Assembly (NCBI GenBank): GCA_009823505.1
Contig: VZQC01001662.1
Span: forward strand, 96,221-160,220
Source of the DNA: Rhizomys pruinosus
Taxonomy: Eukaryota; Chordata; Mammalia; Rodentia; Spalacidae
Direction: 5' to 3'
Length of the DNA: 64,000 nt
Shown here: piece after piece, positions 1 to 11,544 of the stretch
How the letters are laid out: each line of letters starts with the position of its first letter
Position numbering within the stretch: the first letter of the stretch is position 1
Translations under genes and position numbers: made by a program
The notes under the pieces: model-generated
Database searches by the model: none
The model's input: only the letters and a program-made list of their open reading frames with translations
What the model was told of the DNA's origin: nothing

Positions 1-564
1 CCAGAGTATCAGCACATCCTTGAACCTGCGGCATCCATTGACTGGCAAAATTGCCCACCAGATGTTGACTTTAATTACTGGAACATATAGCAAGAATCCC
101 CACTAGCCTTTCAGCCTTGAGTGGCCACCAGCAAGGATGACTGTGAGCCAAGCAGCTTCCTCTCCAACAGAAATCCATGCCTCACTCCTCACGGGACATT
201 GTGCCTGCAGCAGGATTGTAGCGCAAGGGTCCTGTGGTTGAGTCATCTGCAGTGCTCACTAAGCGCACCAGCCTTGTGCCTGAGTATTTTGCCACATTAG
301 TTGCTCTGATCCCCAGGGTCATTTGTACAGATTGTTCTGAGTACCAGGTCTGGTGGGAGAAAGATGATGTCATTATCATCATCTGTGTTCAAGAGAGATT
401 ATGCTTCCTGTCATCTAAGGAAGAGATTATTTCAGGGTGATTTTTGTTCCTCAGGGGACACGTGGCAGTGGCTGGAGAGATTTTTGGTCCTCACAATTTG
501 GAGGGTGGAGTCAGAGATGCCGCCACTGCTCCAGAACAGACCCTTGCAACAAAAGTGATTCGGT

Positions 565-581
565 CCCCCCCCCCCCCCCCC
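565..581 (+). repeat. Poly-C tract
   Basis: An uninterrupted run of 17 C. Length polymorphism and sequencing error are likely here. The flanks (1-560) are unique intron in which I see no feature. Confidence 0.9.
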
Positions 582-617
582 GCACGTTAACAGTGAGGAG
601 CTCGAGAAAGGAAGGGG

Positions 618-705
618 ACATCTTGGCCTCATGCCTGTAATCTCAGCACTTTGGGAGGCGCAGTGGGAAGAATGGGAAGTTCAAGGCCAGGTCTAAGCCA
701 CACAG
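618..705 (+). mobile_element. B1-like SINE fragment
   Basis: Matches the B1 core (catgcctgtaatctcagcac, gggaggcgcag, gttcaaggccagg) but is short and diverged, with no tail. Confidence 0.5.
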
Positions 706-907
706 AGGGACCCAAACCAGGAGAGTCACTACCATCAGCCAACCTTTCACTCAGTTTGGTGTCATGGACTTCTGCTCAGACCCTCCTTGTGATCACTGTG
801 TAGCTCGCTGTCTGGTTCTCGTCCCACTGAATGAGCGCCTGGGGGGAATCACATTTTCCTTCTTTTCCACCTTTGGTATAGACAGGTGACTTCCATTAGC
901 CAACATT

Positions 908-2820
908 GGTTAGCAGGAAGTAGCATGGCCCTCCAGTTGGAGACCTGTGAACCCTGTATCAGGAAGTAGCATGCCCCTCCAACTGGGGAGACCTGTGAAC
1001 CCCTATAGCAGGAAGTAGCATGGTCCTCCAGTTGGAGACCTGTGAACCCCTGGAGCAGGAAGTAGCATGCCCCTCCTGCTAGGGAGACCTGTGAACCCTG
1101 TAGCAGGAAGTAGCATGCCCCTCCAGCTAGGGAGACCTGTGAACCCTGTATCAGGAAGTAGCATGCCCCTCCAACTGGGGAGACCTGTGAACCCCTATAG
1201 CAGGAAGTAGCATGGTCCTCCAGTTGAGAGGAACCCCGTGGAAGTGCTACCTCACTAGGCCTGTGACCGTCAGGAAGTAGCATGCCCTCCATGGTGGAGA
1301 CCTGTGAACCCCTGTAGCAGGAAGTAGCATGGCCCCTCCAGCTAGGGAGACCTGTGAACCCTGTATCAGGAAGTAGCATGCCCCTCCAACTGGGGAGACC
1401 TGTGAACGCCCTGTAGCAGGAAGTAGCATACCCCTCCAGCTAGGGAGACCTGTGAACCCTGTAGCAGGAAGTAGCATGCGCCCTCCAAGCTGGGAGACCT
1501 GTGAACCCTGTAGCAGGAAGTAGCATGCCCCTCCAGCTGGGGAGACCTCTGAACCCTGTAGCGAGGAAGTAGCATGCCCCTCCAACTGGGGAGACCTGTG
1601 AGCCCTGTAGCGGGAAGTAGCATGCCCCTCCAACTGGGGAGACCTGTGAGCCCTGTAGCGGGAAGTAGCATACCCCTCCAGCTGGGAGACCTGTGACCCT
1701 GTATGCGGGAAGTAGCATGCCCCTCCAGCTGGAGACCTGTGAACCCCTGTAGCAGGAAGTAGCATGCCCTCCAGCTGGGGAGACCTGTGAACCCTGTAGC
1801 AGGAAGTAGCATGCCCCTCCAGACTGGGGAGACCTGTGAACCCCTGTAGCAGGAAGTAGCATGCCCTCCAGCTGGGGAGACCTGTGAAGCCCTGTAGCAG
1901 GAAGTAGCATCCCCTCCAGCTGAGGGAGACCTGTGAACCCTGTAGCAGGAAGTAGCATGCCCCTCCAGCTGGAGACCTGTGAGCCCTGTAGCAGGAAGTA
2001 GCATGCCCCTCCAGCTGGGGAGAACTGTGAGCCCTGTAGCAGGAAGTAGCATGCCCCTCCAGCTGGGGAGACCTGTGAACCCCTGTAGCAGGAAGTAGCA
2101 TGCCCCTCCAGCTGGGGAGACCTGTGAACCCTGTAGCAGGAAGTAGCATGGTCCTCCAGTTGCAGACCTGTGATCCCCTGGAGCAGGAAGTAGCATGCCC
2201 CTCCAACTGGGGAGACCTGTGAGACCCCTGTAGCAGGAAGTAGCATGCCTCCTCCAGACTGGGAGACCTGTGAACCCCTGTAGCAGGAAGTAGCATGGCC
2301 CTCCAGTTGGAGACCTGTGAAGCCCTGTAGCGGGAAGTAGCATGCCCCTCCAGCTGGGAGACTGTGAGCCTGTAGAGTAGCATACCTCCACTAGACTGTG
2401 ACCTGATCAGGAAGTAGCATGTCCTCCAGCTGGTGGAGACCTGTGACCCTGAGCAGGAAGTAGCATGCCCCTCCAACTGGGGAGAACCTGTGAGACCCTG
2501 TAGCAGGAAGTAGCATGCTCTCCAGCTGGAGACCTGTGAACCCTGTAGCAGGAAGTAGCATGCGCCCTCCAGCTGGAGACCTGTGAACCCTGTAGCAGGA
2601 AGTAGTCATGCCTCTCCAGCTGGAGACTGGACCCTGTTTGCAGGATCCACGTTCTGTAGTCCCCTCTAACCTTGTGGCTACATGTAACAGCATGCCCCCC
2701 AGCTGCGAGACCTGTGAGCCCACTCTATTTGTACGCAGGAACAGTCAAGCATGGCCCCTCCAAGCTGGGAAACCTCTGTACCCTGTAGCAGGAATAGTGA
2801 GACCGTATGACCCCTCCAGC
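908..2820. repeat. 48-bp minisatellite, about 36 copies
   Basis: The unit runs approximately gcaggaagtagcatgcccct / ccagctggggagacctgtga / accctgta. I count about 36 copies of the ggaagtag core, with degenerate edge copies beyond 2640. Units differ by many single-base indels and alternate forms (ccagttggagacc versus ccagctggggagacc). No stop codon is fixed in some minus-strand frames, which creates spurious ORFs of up to about 400 codons. Confidence 0.95.
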
Positions 2821-2829
2821 CTGTTCGCA

Positions 2830-4370
2830 TATCCCCTGTAATTTGCTATTCACTTCCTTACCCCACTTGGACGGTATACCATCTAGCCTCCATCTTCTTT
2901 GTATAGCACAACTCTGAGTAGCTAGCACCAAGGACTACGTTCACACGTGGAGATATGGCTTTAGGGTGATAGATAACCTTTGTTTAAACTATGGAGATGT
3001 GGGGGATGGTTGTTACATTGCAGAGCCTACGTGATCCTGACTGATGTTCTCTGAGTAGAAAAGAAATAGCAAGTTGGGGTTTGTATTGGGCAGCTGGCTA
3101 TCCCGATGCTGTGGGCAAAAGTGCCAGTGCCCAGTATTTATGTTACCTTCTGTGGTGAAGACACCGCACCAGTCCCCGGAAGATTCAGACACTGGGTTGC
3201 TTTCCTGAAGAATGCCTTACCTAGCCATTCTCGGGTTTTCTCCTGGGATCCAGCAGCTGTCCTGGTCTGTCCCTGTGTGAGTTATGTTTTAACAACAAAG
3301 CCCTCTTTTCCTTCCCTGGGCCTCTCAGCAGCATGCTTTGGTAATGTTTGCTGAGTGACTTAGGCCAAGAGAAGAGGGGAGGAAGTGATGGGGGTGCAGC
3401 TGGAGGAGGAGGTCTGGGGTAGTCAGCTTGGGGAGTGGGTCTGGGCAGGAAGGAGAAAAGAGGGCATCTTTCACCTTTCTCTGACATGCAGCCAGCACCC
3501 CAATCCCCGGGACTCCAAAGGAGTACTGTGAGTAGACTCCCTGTCCATAGGCCTCTGGGGGAAGCCGTCTGGTGTTTACGTCTTGGCCTGAGCATGTATC
3601 ACCATCTCTGGGCAGCAATGGCCTGGGAGGGTTGTTGCTGTTCAGGGAGTGTGCTACGGGCTATTAATTCTGCTCCTCTCTCCCAGAGGCCCGGGGATGA
3701 TCACTTAGTGCCAGGAGCAGGCTTACCCTGGCACTGAGCCAGCACGGTTCCTGGCACTACAGAACAAAGTCAGCTTGACTCATGCTCCTGTGAGCCTCAG
3801 TGTTCCCCTCTATAAAAGGGGCATGATTGGAGATGGCAAGGGTTGGGGTGCTGCCCTCTAAAGTTGGGGCCAGATGCCCTACCAGGCCAGAAGAAAAGAG
3901 TGACATACTTATTCTGACCACTCAGTTCAGATCCCCAAAGAACTCTTGCCTAGAGGCGATTGGGACAGGAGCTTGGGGACAGGACAGCTCGGATAGCACC
4001 TTTCCAAGGGCACCTGCTGGCTGTGCACCCGGATGCACCAAGAACACAGTGCGGAGGGATTGTGTTGATCATGGAAGAACTGGCAGGGAGTAGGAGGGGG
4101 CTGCCCTCTTTTCCTTCTGTCCTAGGTGCTTCTCAGAGGTCAGTATGGACTGGCGTGGGTTCTACGGTGGCCCACGTGCCCATCTCCGTCGCCTTTTCCC
4201 AGTCCCACAGGACATTCCTCCCTCCCCTCCGGTGGCCTCATTAAATCAGGAGCATTAGTTCTTCATCCAGGAAGGTGCCTGAAGCCTCCACCTCAGCTGC
4301 GACTCATTGGCGGTGCAGGCCCCAGACATTTGTTATTGCCACTGTTAGACAAGTCACAGGGTAAAAAAAA
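2830..4370. other. Unique intronic sequence
   Basis: No gene, SINE or tandem repeat is recognisable. The segment near 3755-3830 has a MIR-like feel (tgagcctcagtgttcccc followed by ataaaaggggc) but is too diverged to call. Confidence 0.5.
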
Positions 4371-4376
4371 GTGTCT

Positions 4377-4580
4377 GGGAGCTCTGGAGCCAGACTGCCT
4401 GGGTTCGAATCTCAGCCTGCCACTCCCTGGCTGTGTGATCTTGAGCAAGTTATCAACCTCCCTTTGACTCAGTTGTTTTATCAGTAAATGGGGCTGAGAC
4501 TGGAGCCTGCCGTAGTCAGGTTGTTTTGCAGGTGAAATGAATTAGTGTATTTAGTGCATGCAAAGACTTGTGGCAGTGCT
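4377..4580 (+). mobile_element. MIR SINE
   Basis: Old mammalian tRNA-derived repeat. Diagnostic parts are ctctggagccagactgcctg followed by ggttcgaatctcagcctgcc, then ctgtgtgatcttgagcaagt and the later aaatgggg segment. Confidence 0.8.
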
Positions 4581-4892
4581 CCTGTGTGCATAAGCATGGC
4601 TGAAGTTCACAGCTTGGCTGTGTGTCTCCCATGCAGTGCCAGGTATTGCTGTCACCAAAGGGTTGGCACCATCCATTCTGTTGCCACTTCCTTGATGTAA
4701 ATAATGGATGTGTTTCTAATCATACTTGAAGCACCTTGCCAACTCCAGTCAAGTCTGGCCTCTAGACCTCAGGGGTGGACAGGGTAGCCTCATGCATGGT
4801 TTCCTGCCCTGGCACTTTTCAGTTTTCTCTCGCTTTCAGAAGATAGTTGCCTTTATTTTTTATTATTTTTTAATTTTTTATTTTTTTTTTTG

Positions 4893-5041
4893 CGTCTTTT
4901 TTGAGGACAGGGCTCTCCCTGAGCCCCAGGCTGTCTGCAACTCAACTTTTATGACCAGGCTGGCCTTGAACTCATCAAAGATCCGCCTGCCTCATGCCTC
5001 CCAAGTGCTTAGGATTAAAGGCATGTGCCACCATGCCCGGC
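4893..5041 (-). mobile_element. B1 SINE
   Basis: Reverse B1: gaggacagggctctccctgag, ccaggctggccttgaactca and ccaccatgcccggc at the 5' end of the element. A T-rich run before it is the A tail. Confidence 0.85.
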
Positions 5042-5072
5042 AAGAGATAGCTGTCTTTAAAAGGGGATTCAT

Positions 5073-5260
5073 TGGGGCCAGTGAGGCGGCTCATGGTAGA
5101 GGTATTGCTGCCAGCCTGACCGCCTGAGTTCTGTCCTTGGGTCCTACATAGAAGAGAGGAGAGAGCTGACTTCCACAGCTTGTTCTCACTCCTGCACATG
5201 CATGGCATGGAACACAAAATAAATAAACAAATGTAATTTAAATAATATTTTTAAGAAAAG
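5073..5260 (+). mobile_element. B2/B3-type SINE, diverged
   Basis: tRNA-like head (ggggccagtgaggcggctca), a gagagctgacttccacagct middle and an A-rich aaataaataaac tail. Confidence 0.65.
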
Positions 5261-5270
5261 CATACATTGT

Positions 5271-5490
5271 AGAAGCTGAAAAGATGACTCAGCTGTTAAG
5301 AGCACTTATGCTCTTGGAGAACCTGAGTTCCAGTTCCCGAGCGACTCGCACCAGGTGGTTCTCTACCACCTGCAACTCCTGTTCCAGGAGATCTGACACC
5401 CTCTTCTGTACTCTTCTGGTACTTAGGAATCCACATGCTGCACATATGGTCATGTAGGCAAACACTCAAAGACATAAAATAATTTTATCC
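5271..5490 (+). mobile_element. B2 SINE, diverged
   Basis: Head reads gctgaaaagatgactcagct, then gttaagagcacttatgctct, with the ttccaggagatctgacaccc middle and acataaaataattt end. Confidence 0.75.
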
Positions 5491-5834
5491 CCCAAAGGAT
5501 GCATTGCATGAATATAGTTCTGTGAAGAATCATGGCTTACCACCTAACCAGACCATCCGTGCATATGCTGGTGGACATATAATGGATATTGAGATGAAAG
5601 AGCAAAGGTACTTCTTAATGTTGCATTTCCCCCTCTACAAAAACCTTAGACTGGAAGACAGCAGGGTGGTAAGTTTGGGAATTGGGGTGTGGTGGGCCTT
5701 GTTCTGTGTGGCGCTTGCTGGCCAGGCTGTTGGGAAAGCTGGCATCACTGTGTGGAGACTGGCCTGACATACTATAGAAATAATACTATTCTTTTTAAAG
5801 AGTTATTTTTTTTTTTTATTTTTTTTTTTTTTTC

Positions 5835-5965
5835 TTTTCAAGACAGGGACTCCGTGTTGTCCCAGCTGTCCTGGAACTCACTCTGTAGACCAGGCTGGCT
5901 TTGAACTCACAAAGATCCGCCTGCCTCTGCCTCCCAAGTGCTAGGATTAAAGGTGTGTGTCACCA
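5835..5965 (-). mobile_element. B1 SINE
   Basis: Reverse B1 with gacagggactccgtg, ccaggctggctttgaactca and aggtgtgtgtcaccac. A long T-rich run (5805-5835) is its tail. It directly abuts the next B2. Confidence 0.85.
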
Positions 5966-5967
5966 CT

Positions 5968-6183
5968 TTTATTTATTATTTTTTATGTGTATGAGTGTAC
6001 TGTCTGCATGTAGGTTTGTGCACCTGTGTTGTGCAATGCCCCAGATGTCAGAAGAGGGCATCGGATTCCCCTGGAACTGGAGTCAAAGACAGTTCTTAGC
6101 TGCCACGTGGGTGCTGGTAATTGAACCGGGTCCTCTTCAAGAGCAGTCTGTGCTCTTAACGGCTGAGCCATCTCTCCAGCTCC
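5968..6183 (-). mobile_element. B2 SINE
   Basis: Reverse full-length B2: gtactgtctgcatgtaggtt, gcatcggattcccctggaac, then gctgagccatctctccagct at the head. Confidence 0.9.
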
Positions 6184-6189
6184 AGAAAT

Positions 6190-7030
6190 AATACCATTCT
6201 AACTCATGAAAAGTGGCATGCTTGGTAGAGACTGGTTTAGAAGGGCAGTGTGACAAGCATGCTTTTTGTTAGATGTGCAGGCTGGATGTGAGGCCATTTC
6301 ACCTCCCCTTGGAGCATCTCCCTAGTGGGAGCCGTCTCAACATTCTGGTCATACATATGCACACCTGCAGTCTCCCTCTCCACCCCCTCTTTCGTTTCTG
6401 GCGTGCTGTTCATAGGGATTCATCCAGTCAAAGGGGGACCCAGAGGCCTGTTTGTTAGCCTTCATCTGTCTCCCATCCACACCTGAGCAGGACCCCCAGG
6501 TTTCTGTGCTCTGGCTTTGTCTGGTTTGGGTGTTGGTTCAGCTCTCCAGGGAACAGTGCTTTGGTTTCTGCAGATGTCATGGAAACCCCCCCCCCCAAGC
6601 CCTACCCAAGCCCAGGAAGCAAGAGGGGAAATCTTTCTGACAAACGGGTATTTCCTGTCAACCCCCAGCTGTCAGAGAACTTTGCCCCAGTGGGAATTCA
6701 GAGTGGCCCCACCCATGTCAGCCTCCTCCCTAGCATCTAGGGTTTAGTAGGACAGTGGCACTATCCAACAAAGCTTCCCACAGTCATTGGGATGTTCTCT
6801 GCATTCTCTACGATGGTAGGTATGAGCTCTGGGTTAACCGTTGAGCACTAAAGATGTGTGTCTGGTCCTGATGAGAATGGACTCTATCTATAATGCACAG
6901 TGGATTTTAAAGGTAAGAAGAACAAAAGTGTGTGAATCACTTTTTTGTATTGACTTCGTATAAATTGTATATATTTCATTTGAAATAGTTTGAGTATACT
7001 TGGTTAAATAAAGTATATCCTTAAAATTAC
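6190..7030. other. Unique intronic sequence
   Basis: No recognisable gene or element. An AT-rich stretch at 6890-7020 lacks diagnostic motifs. Confidence 0.5.
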
Positions 7031-7242
7031 TGGTACTATAGCTCAGTTGGCAGAGTATGTGCCTAGCATGCGTGAGGCTCTGGGGGTGCAATCCCCAGCA
7101 CCACAGAAACTGGGCACAGTGACATACCCATAATCCCAGCACTCAGGAGGTATAGGCAGGAGGATCAGAAGTTTGGGGTAATCATCATACACAGGGAGTT
7201 CGAGGCCAGCTAGGGCTACGTGATATCCTACCTCAAAAAAAG
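7031..7242 (+). mobile_element. B4/RSINE-type ID-B1 chimeric SINE
   Basis: An ID-like tRNA head (tatagctcagttggcagag, gtgcaatccccagcacca) is followed by B1-like sequence (cataatcccagcactcagga) and an A tail. This is the layout of the known ID+B1 chimeras. Confidence 0.75.
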
Positions 7243-7250
7243 GGGGCAGG

Positions 7251-7290
7251 GGTAGCTGGAGAGATGGCTCAGTGGTTAAGAGCACTGGCC
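7251..7290 (+). mobile_element. B2 SINE, 5' part of an interrupted copy
   Basis: tRNA-like head gctggagagatggctcagtg, then gttaagagcactgg. Its continuation is at 7513-7680, on the far side of a microsatellite and a reverse B1. Confidence 0.8.
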
Positions 7291-7355
7291 TTCCTTCCTT
7301 CCTTCCTTCCTTCCTTCCTTCCTTCCTTCCTTCCTTCCTTCCTTCCTTCCTTCCC
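7289..7355 (+). repeat. (TTCC)n microsatellite
   Basis: About 16 tandem TTCC units at the junction between the B2 head and the inserted reverse B1, probably an expansion of the B1 tail on the T side. Confidence 0.95.
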
Positions 7356-7505
7356 TTTTTTGTCTTTTTGAGACAGGGTCTCCCTTTAGTCCCAGATGGT
7401 CTGGAGCTCACTTTGTAGACCAGGCTGGCCTTGAACTCACAGAGATCCACCGGCCTCTGCCTCCCGAGTGCTGGGATTAAAGGCGTGCGCCACCACGCCC
7501 GGCTC
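7356..7505 (-). mobile_element. B1 SINE inserted in a B2
   Basis: Reverse B1 from tttgagacagggtctccctt to caccacgcccggc. It splits the B2 copy around it. Confidence 0.9.
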
Positions 7506-7512
7506 TGTCTTT

Positions 7513-7680
7513 TCTTGCAGAGGACCTGGGTTGGGTTCCCAGCACCCACATGGTAGCTAACAACCATCTGTAACTCCAGTTCCAGGGGATCTGTTACCTT
7601 CTTCTGTCCTCTGGGCTTTGGAAGACATGGGTATACTTACATACATGCAGCCAAAACATTAATACAGATATAAATTAATG
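7513..7680 (+). mobile_element. B2 SINE, 3' part of an interrupted copy
   Basis: Starts at cttgcagaggacctgggttg, continuing the head at 7251, and proceeds through ccagttccaggggatctgtt to an A-rich end. Confidence 0.8.
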
Positions 7681-7689
7681 AATTAATTT

Positions 7690-9565
7690 ATTCCACTAGA
7701 ACCGAGTAAATTCCATGGCATCTTTGCTATGCTTTTGTGGGCAGAGCTACTTTAGAGAGATCATGGGTCACAGCTGCTGTGCTGTCCCAAAGAAGATGAA
7801 CTAGGTTTGGGGAAGCTGAGGTGGGACCTGGTGGAACACCCTCAGCCTCTCCTGCTCCTGGGCCTGCTGCCTGGGTTCAGGAGGAACAAAAGCATCTGAA
7901 GAATGCTGGGAACAGGTGGAGTGGATAGTTTAGAACCAATTGGAAGTAGGATGTGGATTCCAGGGTGTCATACTGGACAAAGAGACAAGGAACCCTGCTG
8001 GGGATCTGTGGATCCCAAGCTATTGAGAAGATGCTGCCCCCACCCCCACCCCCCACCCCCGCCTTCCGTCCCTGTAGCCTACAAGTCCTAAGCTGGGCTC
8101 TTTGCTCTTCCACCCTGGCTGGGAGGTATCACAAGGCCCACTTTGCAGATGTGGATCACTGACGGGCCATGGAGTAGTACCCTTGACTGAAGTGTTTCTG
8201 CTTAGGAGGAGGCATGGGTATGTAAGCCTCCTTCATCTGATTCAGGGCCCTGTTCTCTCCTCTGGGCCCAGCCCCTTTCCTTCTGCCCCTCAGTGTCTTG
8301 ATAAAAACACGAGTCCTGGGCTCCTGCTCTGAGGATGAGAAGGCAGGGCCTTGTCCAGAAGAGGTCAAGGCTCTTGTTTCTTCAGGCTTCTGCCCTGTGG
8401 TAACTAGGTTTTGACCTGGATGTAGAACAGACCCGTAGAGAAGCCAGGTACTGAGCATCTGTCCTGACGCTCCCTTGGATCCCAGGTAGAATGAGTTGGG
8501 AACGCTAGAGTCCTTGTCCTTGGCATTTCGCTATAGCCCTGCTTCCTGGACCAGTGTAAAAGCCCCCTGTTGGTGTTGGCAGGAGTCCTCCATTGGGTGT
8601 TTTCTGAGAGGATGGAGGTGAAACCCAGCTTTGGGCAGGGCTGTGGATGGAGTGATTTGGCTTCTAGGTAATAGGGAAGATCATGATATGTTCTTACTGA
8701 TTTTGGGGACCTGGGGGTGAAACTGCAGTGCCAGCCCCACCTTTCCCCTCTGCAAAGCAAGGTCTCTGTGTGCAGAACCCAAGGCAACCTTTGTGGGTTT
8801 CCCCTCGTGTTTGGACTTCTGAAATGAGTAGTGGTGGATCCAAGAGTCAGAAAACCACGCCGCCTGCCTGCTGAGGGCCGGGCTTCCTGGCACTACTGCT
8901 TTGTTGCCGAGGTCATCCCTCATCTTGGGCTCTGTGGGGGAATCTTTGACCTCCGTGGCCTCAGTTTTCCTCCTAAGGGGAATGTTAGGGAGAAGTTGTG
9001 AGGACTTCCGGAGAATGCATGAGGGAAGCAAGATGGCAGTGTGAGTGCTCATCCTGCTTAGTTCACAAACATTTGTCAGACACAGTGAACTGGAAAGAGC
9101 AGGGGAGCTGAGAAACCCAGACCTGGGGCTTAACGGCAAGTGGCCTTGGTGAGGCGACTTAAAAGCATGAGCCGCCACACCTCGGGGTTGTTGTCTGTAA
9201 TGTGGGCTTGCTGAGACAGTTTGAACAGGACCATCATGACTGTGTCTCCTGAGCAGGTGCTCCATCATCACCTTATTTTTCTGAGTGACTGGGTGGTATG
9301 GGGTCTGCCAAGCTGCGGGCCACCAAGAGGATGTTGTCTAATGGCCTCTGCAGGTGCAGACAGTGTCCCTGTCTCCCCTCTGTGCAGCAGGCATGTTTTC
9401 CAGCCAGCGTGTACAGACCCCATGGGTAGGTGGAGCTTGCAGTGACACTGTTTCGTGTCCTTTGCTCACAGCCAAGAGCAGGTAGCATGAATATCCTCCT
9501 GTCTCAGAAGGTGGGTGTGAGCAAGCAGCTCTTGGATAAACCATTTACAAGTGTTAAGAAAAAAA
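7690..9565. other. Unique intronic sequence
   Basis: No repeat family or gene recognised. A 196-codon minus-strand ORF (8681-9271) lies here, but it shows no domain, no splice context and no coding signature, and it overlaps MIR-like text near 8960-9210. Confidence 0.5.
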
Positions 9566-9570
9566 CTCCT

Positions 9571-9760
9571 GGGCCTGAAAGATGGTTCAGCAGCTGACAG
9601 CACTTGCTGCTAGGCCTGACAATCCGAGTTCAAGCCCAGGGACTCACATGGTGGAGAGAACTGACTCTTAGACATTGTCTTCTGGCCTCTACATATATGC
9701 CATCGCTTGTGTGTATTGCCCTCCCTTATAAATAAATAGTAATTTTAAAAAAAAAGGAAA
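9571..9760 (+). mobile_element. B3-type SINE
   Basis: cctgaaagatggttcagcag head, tggtggagagaactgactct middle and an aaataaatagtaattttaaa tail. Confidence 0.7.
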
Positions 9761-9767
9761 AAAAATC

Positions 9768-9985
9768 TTTTAAAAAATTTTTATTGTGTGTATGAATGTA
9801 CTGTCTGCATGTAGGTTTGTGCACTCGTGTTGTGCAATGCTGTGGAGGTCAGAAGAGGGTGTCGGATTCCCCTGGAACTGGAGTTAAAGATGGTTCTCAG
9901 CCGCCATGTGGGTGCTGGGGATCGAACCTGGGTCCTCTGCAAGAGCAGTCGGTGCTCTTAACCGCTAGGCCATCTCTACAGCCCC
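9768..9985 (-). mobile_element. B2 SINE
   Basis: Reverse B2 with gtactgtctgcatgtaggtt, ggtgtcggattcccctggaa and ctaggccatctctacagccc. It lacks the 17-bp internal duplication. Confidence 0.9.
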
Positions 9986-9989
9986 CCTC

Positions 9990-10755
9990 CCCCAATCTTT
10001 CTAATGCCAACTTACTTTGAGATTTCAGTGTGTGTCACTTGAAGCATGTGGACCAGTTGGCTGGGACTGGGCAGCTTGCCACTGATTTGCCCTGTGCCTC
10101 AGTGCCTGGCTGTCCCACCCCGACCCTGCAGAGCTATCAAGGATTTTTTACTTCTCTAGTCTTGAGTGCCCTGTGGGTTCTGGGGAGGGCACAGGTGAGC
10201 CCAGGGGCTTAGCTCCATCTATACCAGGAAGCAGAGGGTGTGGCTGCGCACTGCAGGCTGCTGAACTCTTCTGGGCAGAAGCTGAATGCCCCCCATGGCC
10301 ACTGGTGGTCCACACTTGTGCAAGGCAAGGCGACAGCCTGGCTCTGGAGCCTCAAAGGCCAGGTTTCCTGCAGGATCTTAGGGTGAGGGGGATGGTGGTA
10401 TCCCTGGTCTCCAGGAGGAGGCTGTGGCTTGTGGAGCTATCATCACAGAAACAAGGGGTCCAGGCAGCTTGGTCAGCCATAGCTTGGGGACAGAGGGGTC
10501 TGGAGGTGCGTTGGCAGTGCTGCCTAGCACCCCTGGGAGAGGCCACTTGGCATGGGTCCCCTTGTATTCCCACTCCCTGGCAAAGTAGCCACTCTGGGCA
10601 TGGCCAACATCCAGGTTTGTTAGCCCAGTGCCACAAAATGTGGCGGCTGAAACAGGGTCTCACTGTGTAGCTGGCCTTGAACTTGTGGTCCTCCTTCTTC
10701 AGTCTCTGCCCATTGAATGCCATCCCTAGGCCTACATGGCAGTTGTTTTGTTTTT
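9990..10755. other. Unique intronic sequence with a possible B1 fragment
   Basis: Mostly unidentified. At 10640-10735 a reverse B1-like piece (aacagggtctcactgtgtag, ggccttgaacttgtgg) is visible, too short to classify. Confidence 0.45.
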
Positions 10756-10759
10756 TGGA

Positions 10760-10955
10760 TTTTCATTCATGTATTTTATTTGTGGGGGTGGGTGAGGGTG
10801 GGGTGGGATGGATAGTTGTGCCACAGTGCCTGTATAGGTCAAAGGACAACTTTCAGGAGTTGGTTCTGTCCTTTCATGTGGGTCCTAGGTTCGAACTCGG
10901 GTCTTCAGACTTGGTGGCAGGTGCCTTTACCCATTGAGCCATCTTGTGGCTCACA
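10760..10955 (-). mobile_element. B3-type SINE
   Basis: Reverse element with aggtcaaaggacaactttca, tgtgggtcctaggttcgaac and acccattgagccatctt. Confidence 0.75.
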
Positions 10956-10959
10956 TGGC

Positions 10960-11540
10960 AGTTCTTGAAAGTGGTCTTTGGTGTCAGGAAATGATTAAGT
11001 TCCCCTGGCAAACCAAGACTTCAGTGCTGGCTCCCAGGGGAGACTGTACCAGGGTAGGCAGACCTCCTAGAACAGGACCATTTTGAAATCCCAAAGTGGC
11101 TCTGTGCAGGTGACAGTGGCCTTGTGGCATTGAGTTAGCTGGAGGCCACACTCGCGTGGAAAGGGGCCAGCTCCTAGGTCCTCTTGTCCCATCCCTGAGG
11201 TCCTGACCACTGCCTGGGTGCAACCTTCCTGCACTGATCCCCACGTGCTCCCTCCCTTCCTCCTTGCAGTGACCTTCACCTCGTTTGGGAGACTCGTTTG
11301 TTCCTTAGAGGATCCCACGATGGCTGTTTCCTTGGACATTAACCACTGGAGCATCGGTGGCAGGGTGACTGACTGGGTGTCCTTGTCATTTTCTGGCCAG
11401 ACACGAATGTGAATGAAGAGGGCATCACCCCCCTGGAGTAGCCCTGAGTGGCTTAACATCAGGCCAGTTACTGTGTTTTGAGGACCCATGAAGATGGGCT
11501 TGTATCCAGACATTGTGTTCTTTACTCTTTTGTAACTGCC
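10960..11540. other. Unique intronic sequence
   Basis: No element or gene recognised. Minus-strand ORF 11067-11603 crosses it without any coding signature. Confidence 0.45.
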
Positions 11541-11544
11541 TATT

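Noticed and set aside
849..2723. ORFs of 110-409 codons on the minus strand, rich in HATSCYRG or LLPATGFTGLP motifs
   Set aside because: They are frame readings of the 48-bp minisatellite. Single-base indels move the same peptide motif from frame to frame, which is incompatible with coding.
8681..9271. 196-codon minus-strand ORF, the longest one outside tandem repeats
   Set aside because: No recognisable domain, no splice or promoter context, and part of it overlaps MIR-like text. An ORF this long can occur by chance in 64 kb of about 50 percent GC DNA.
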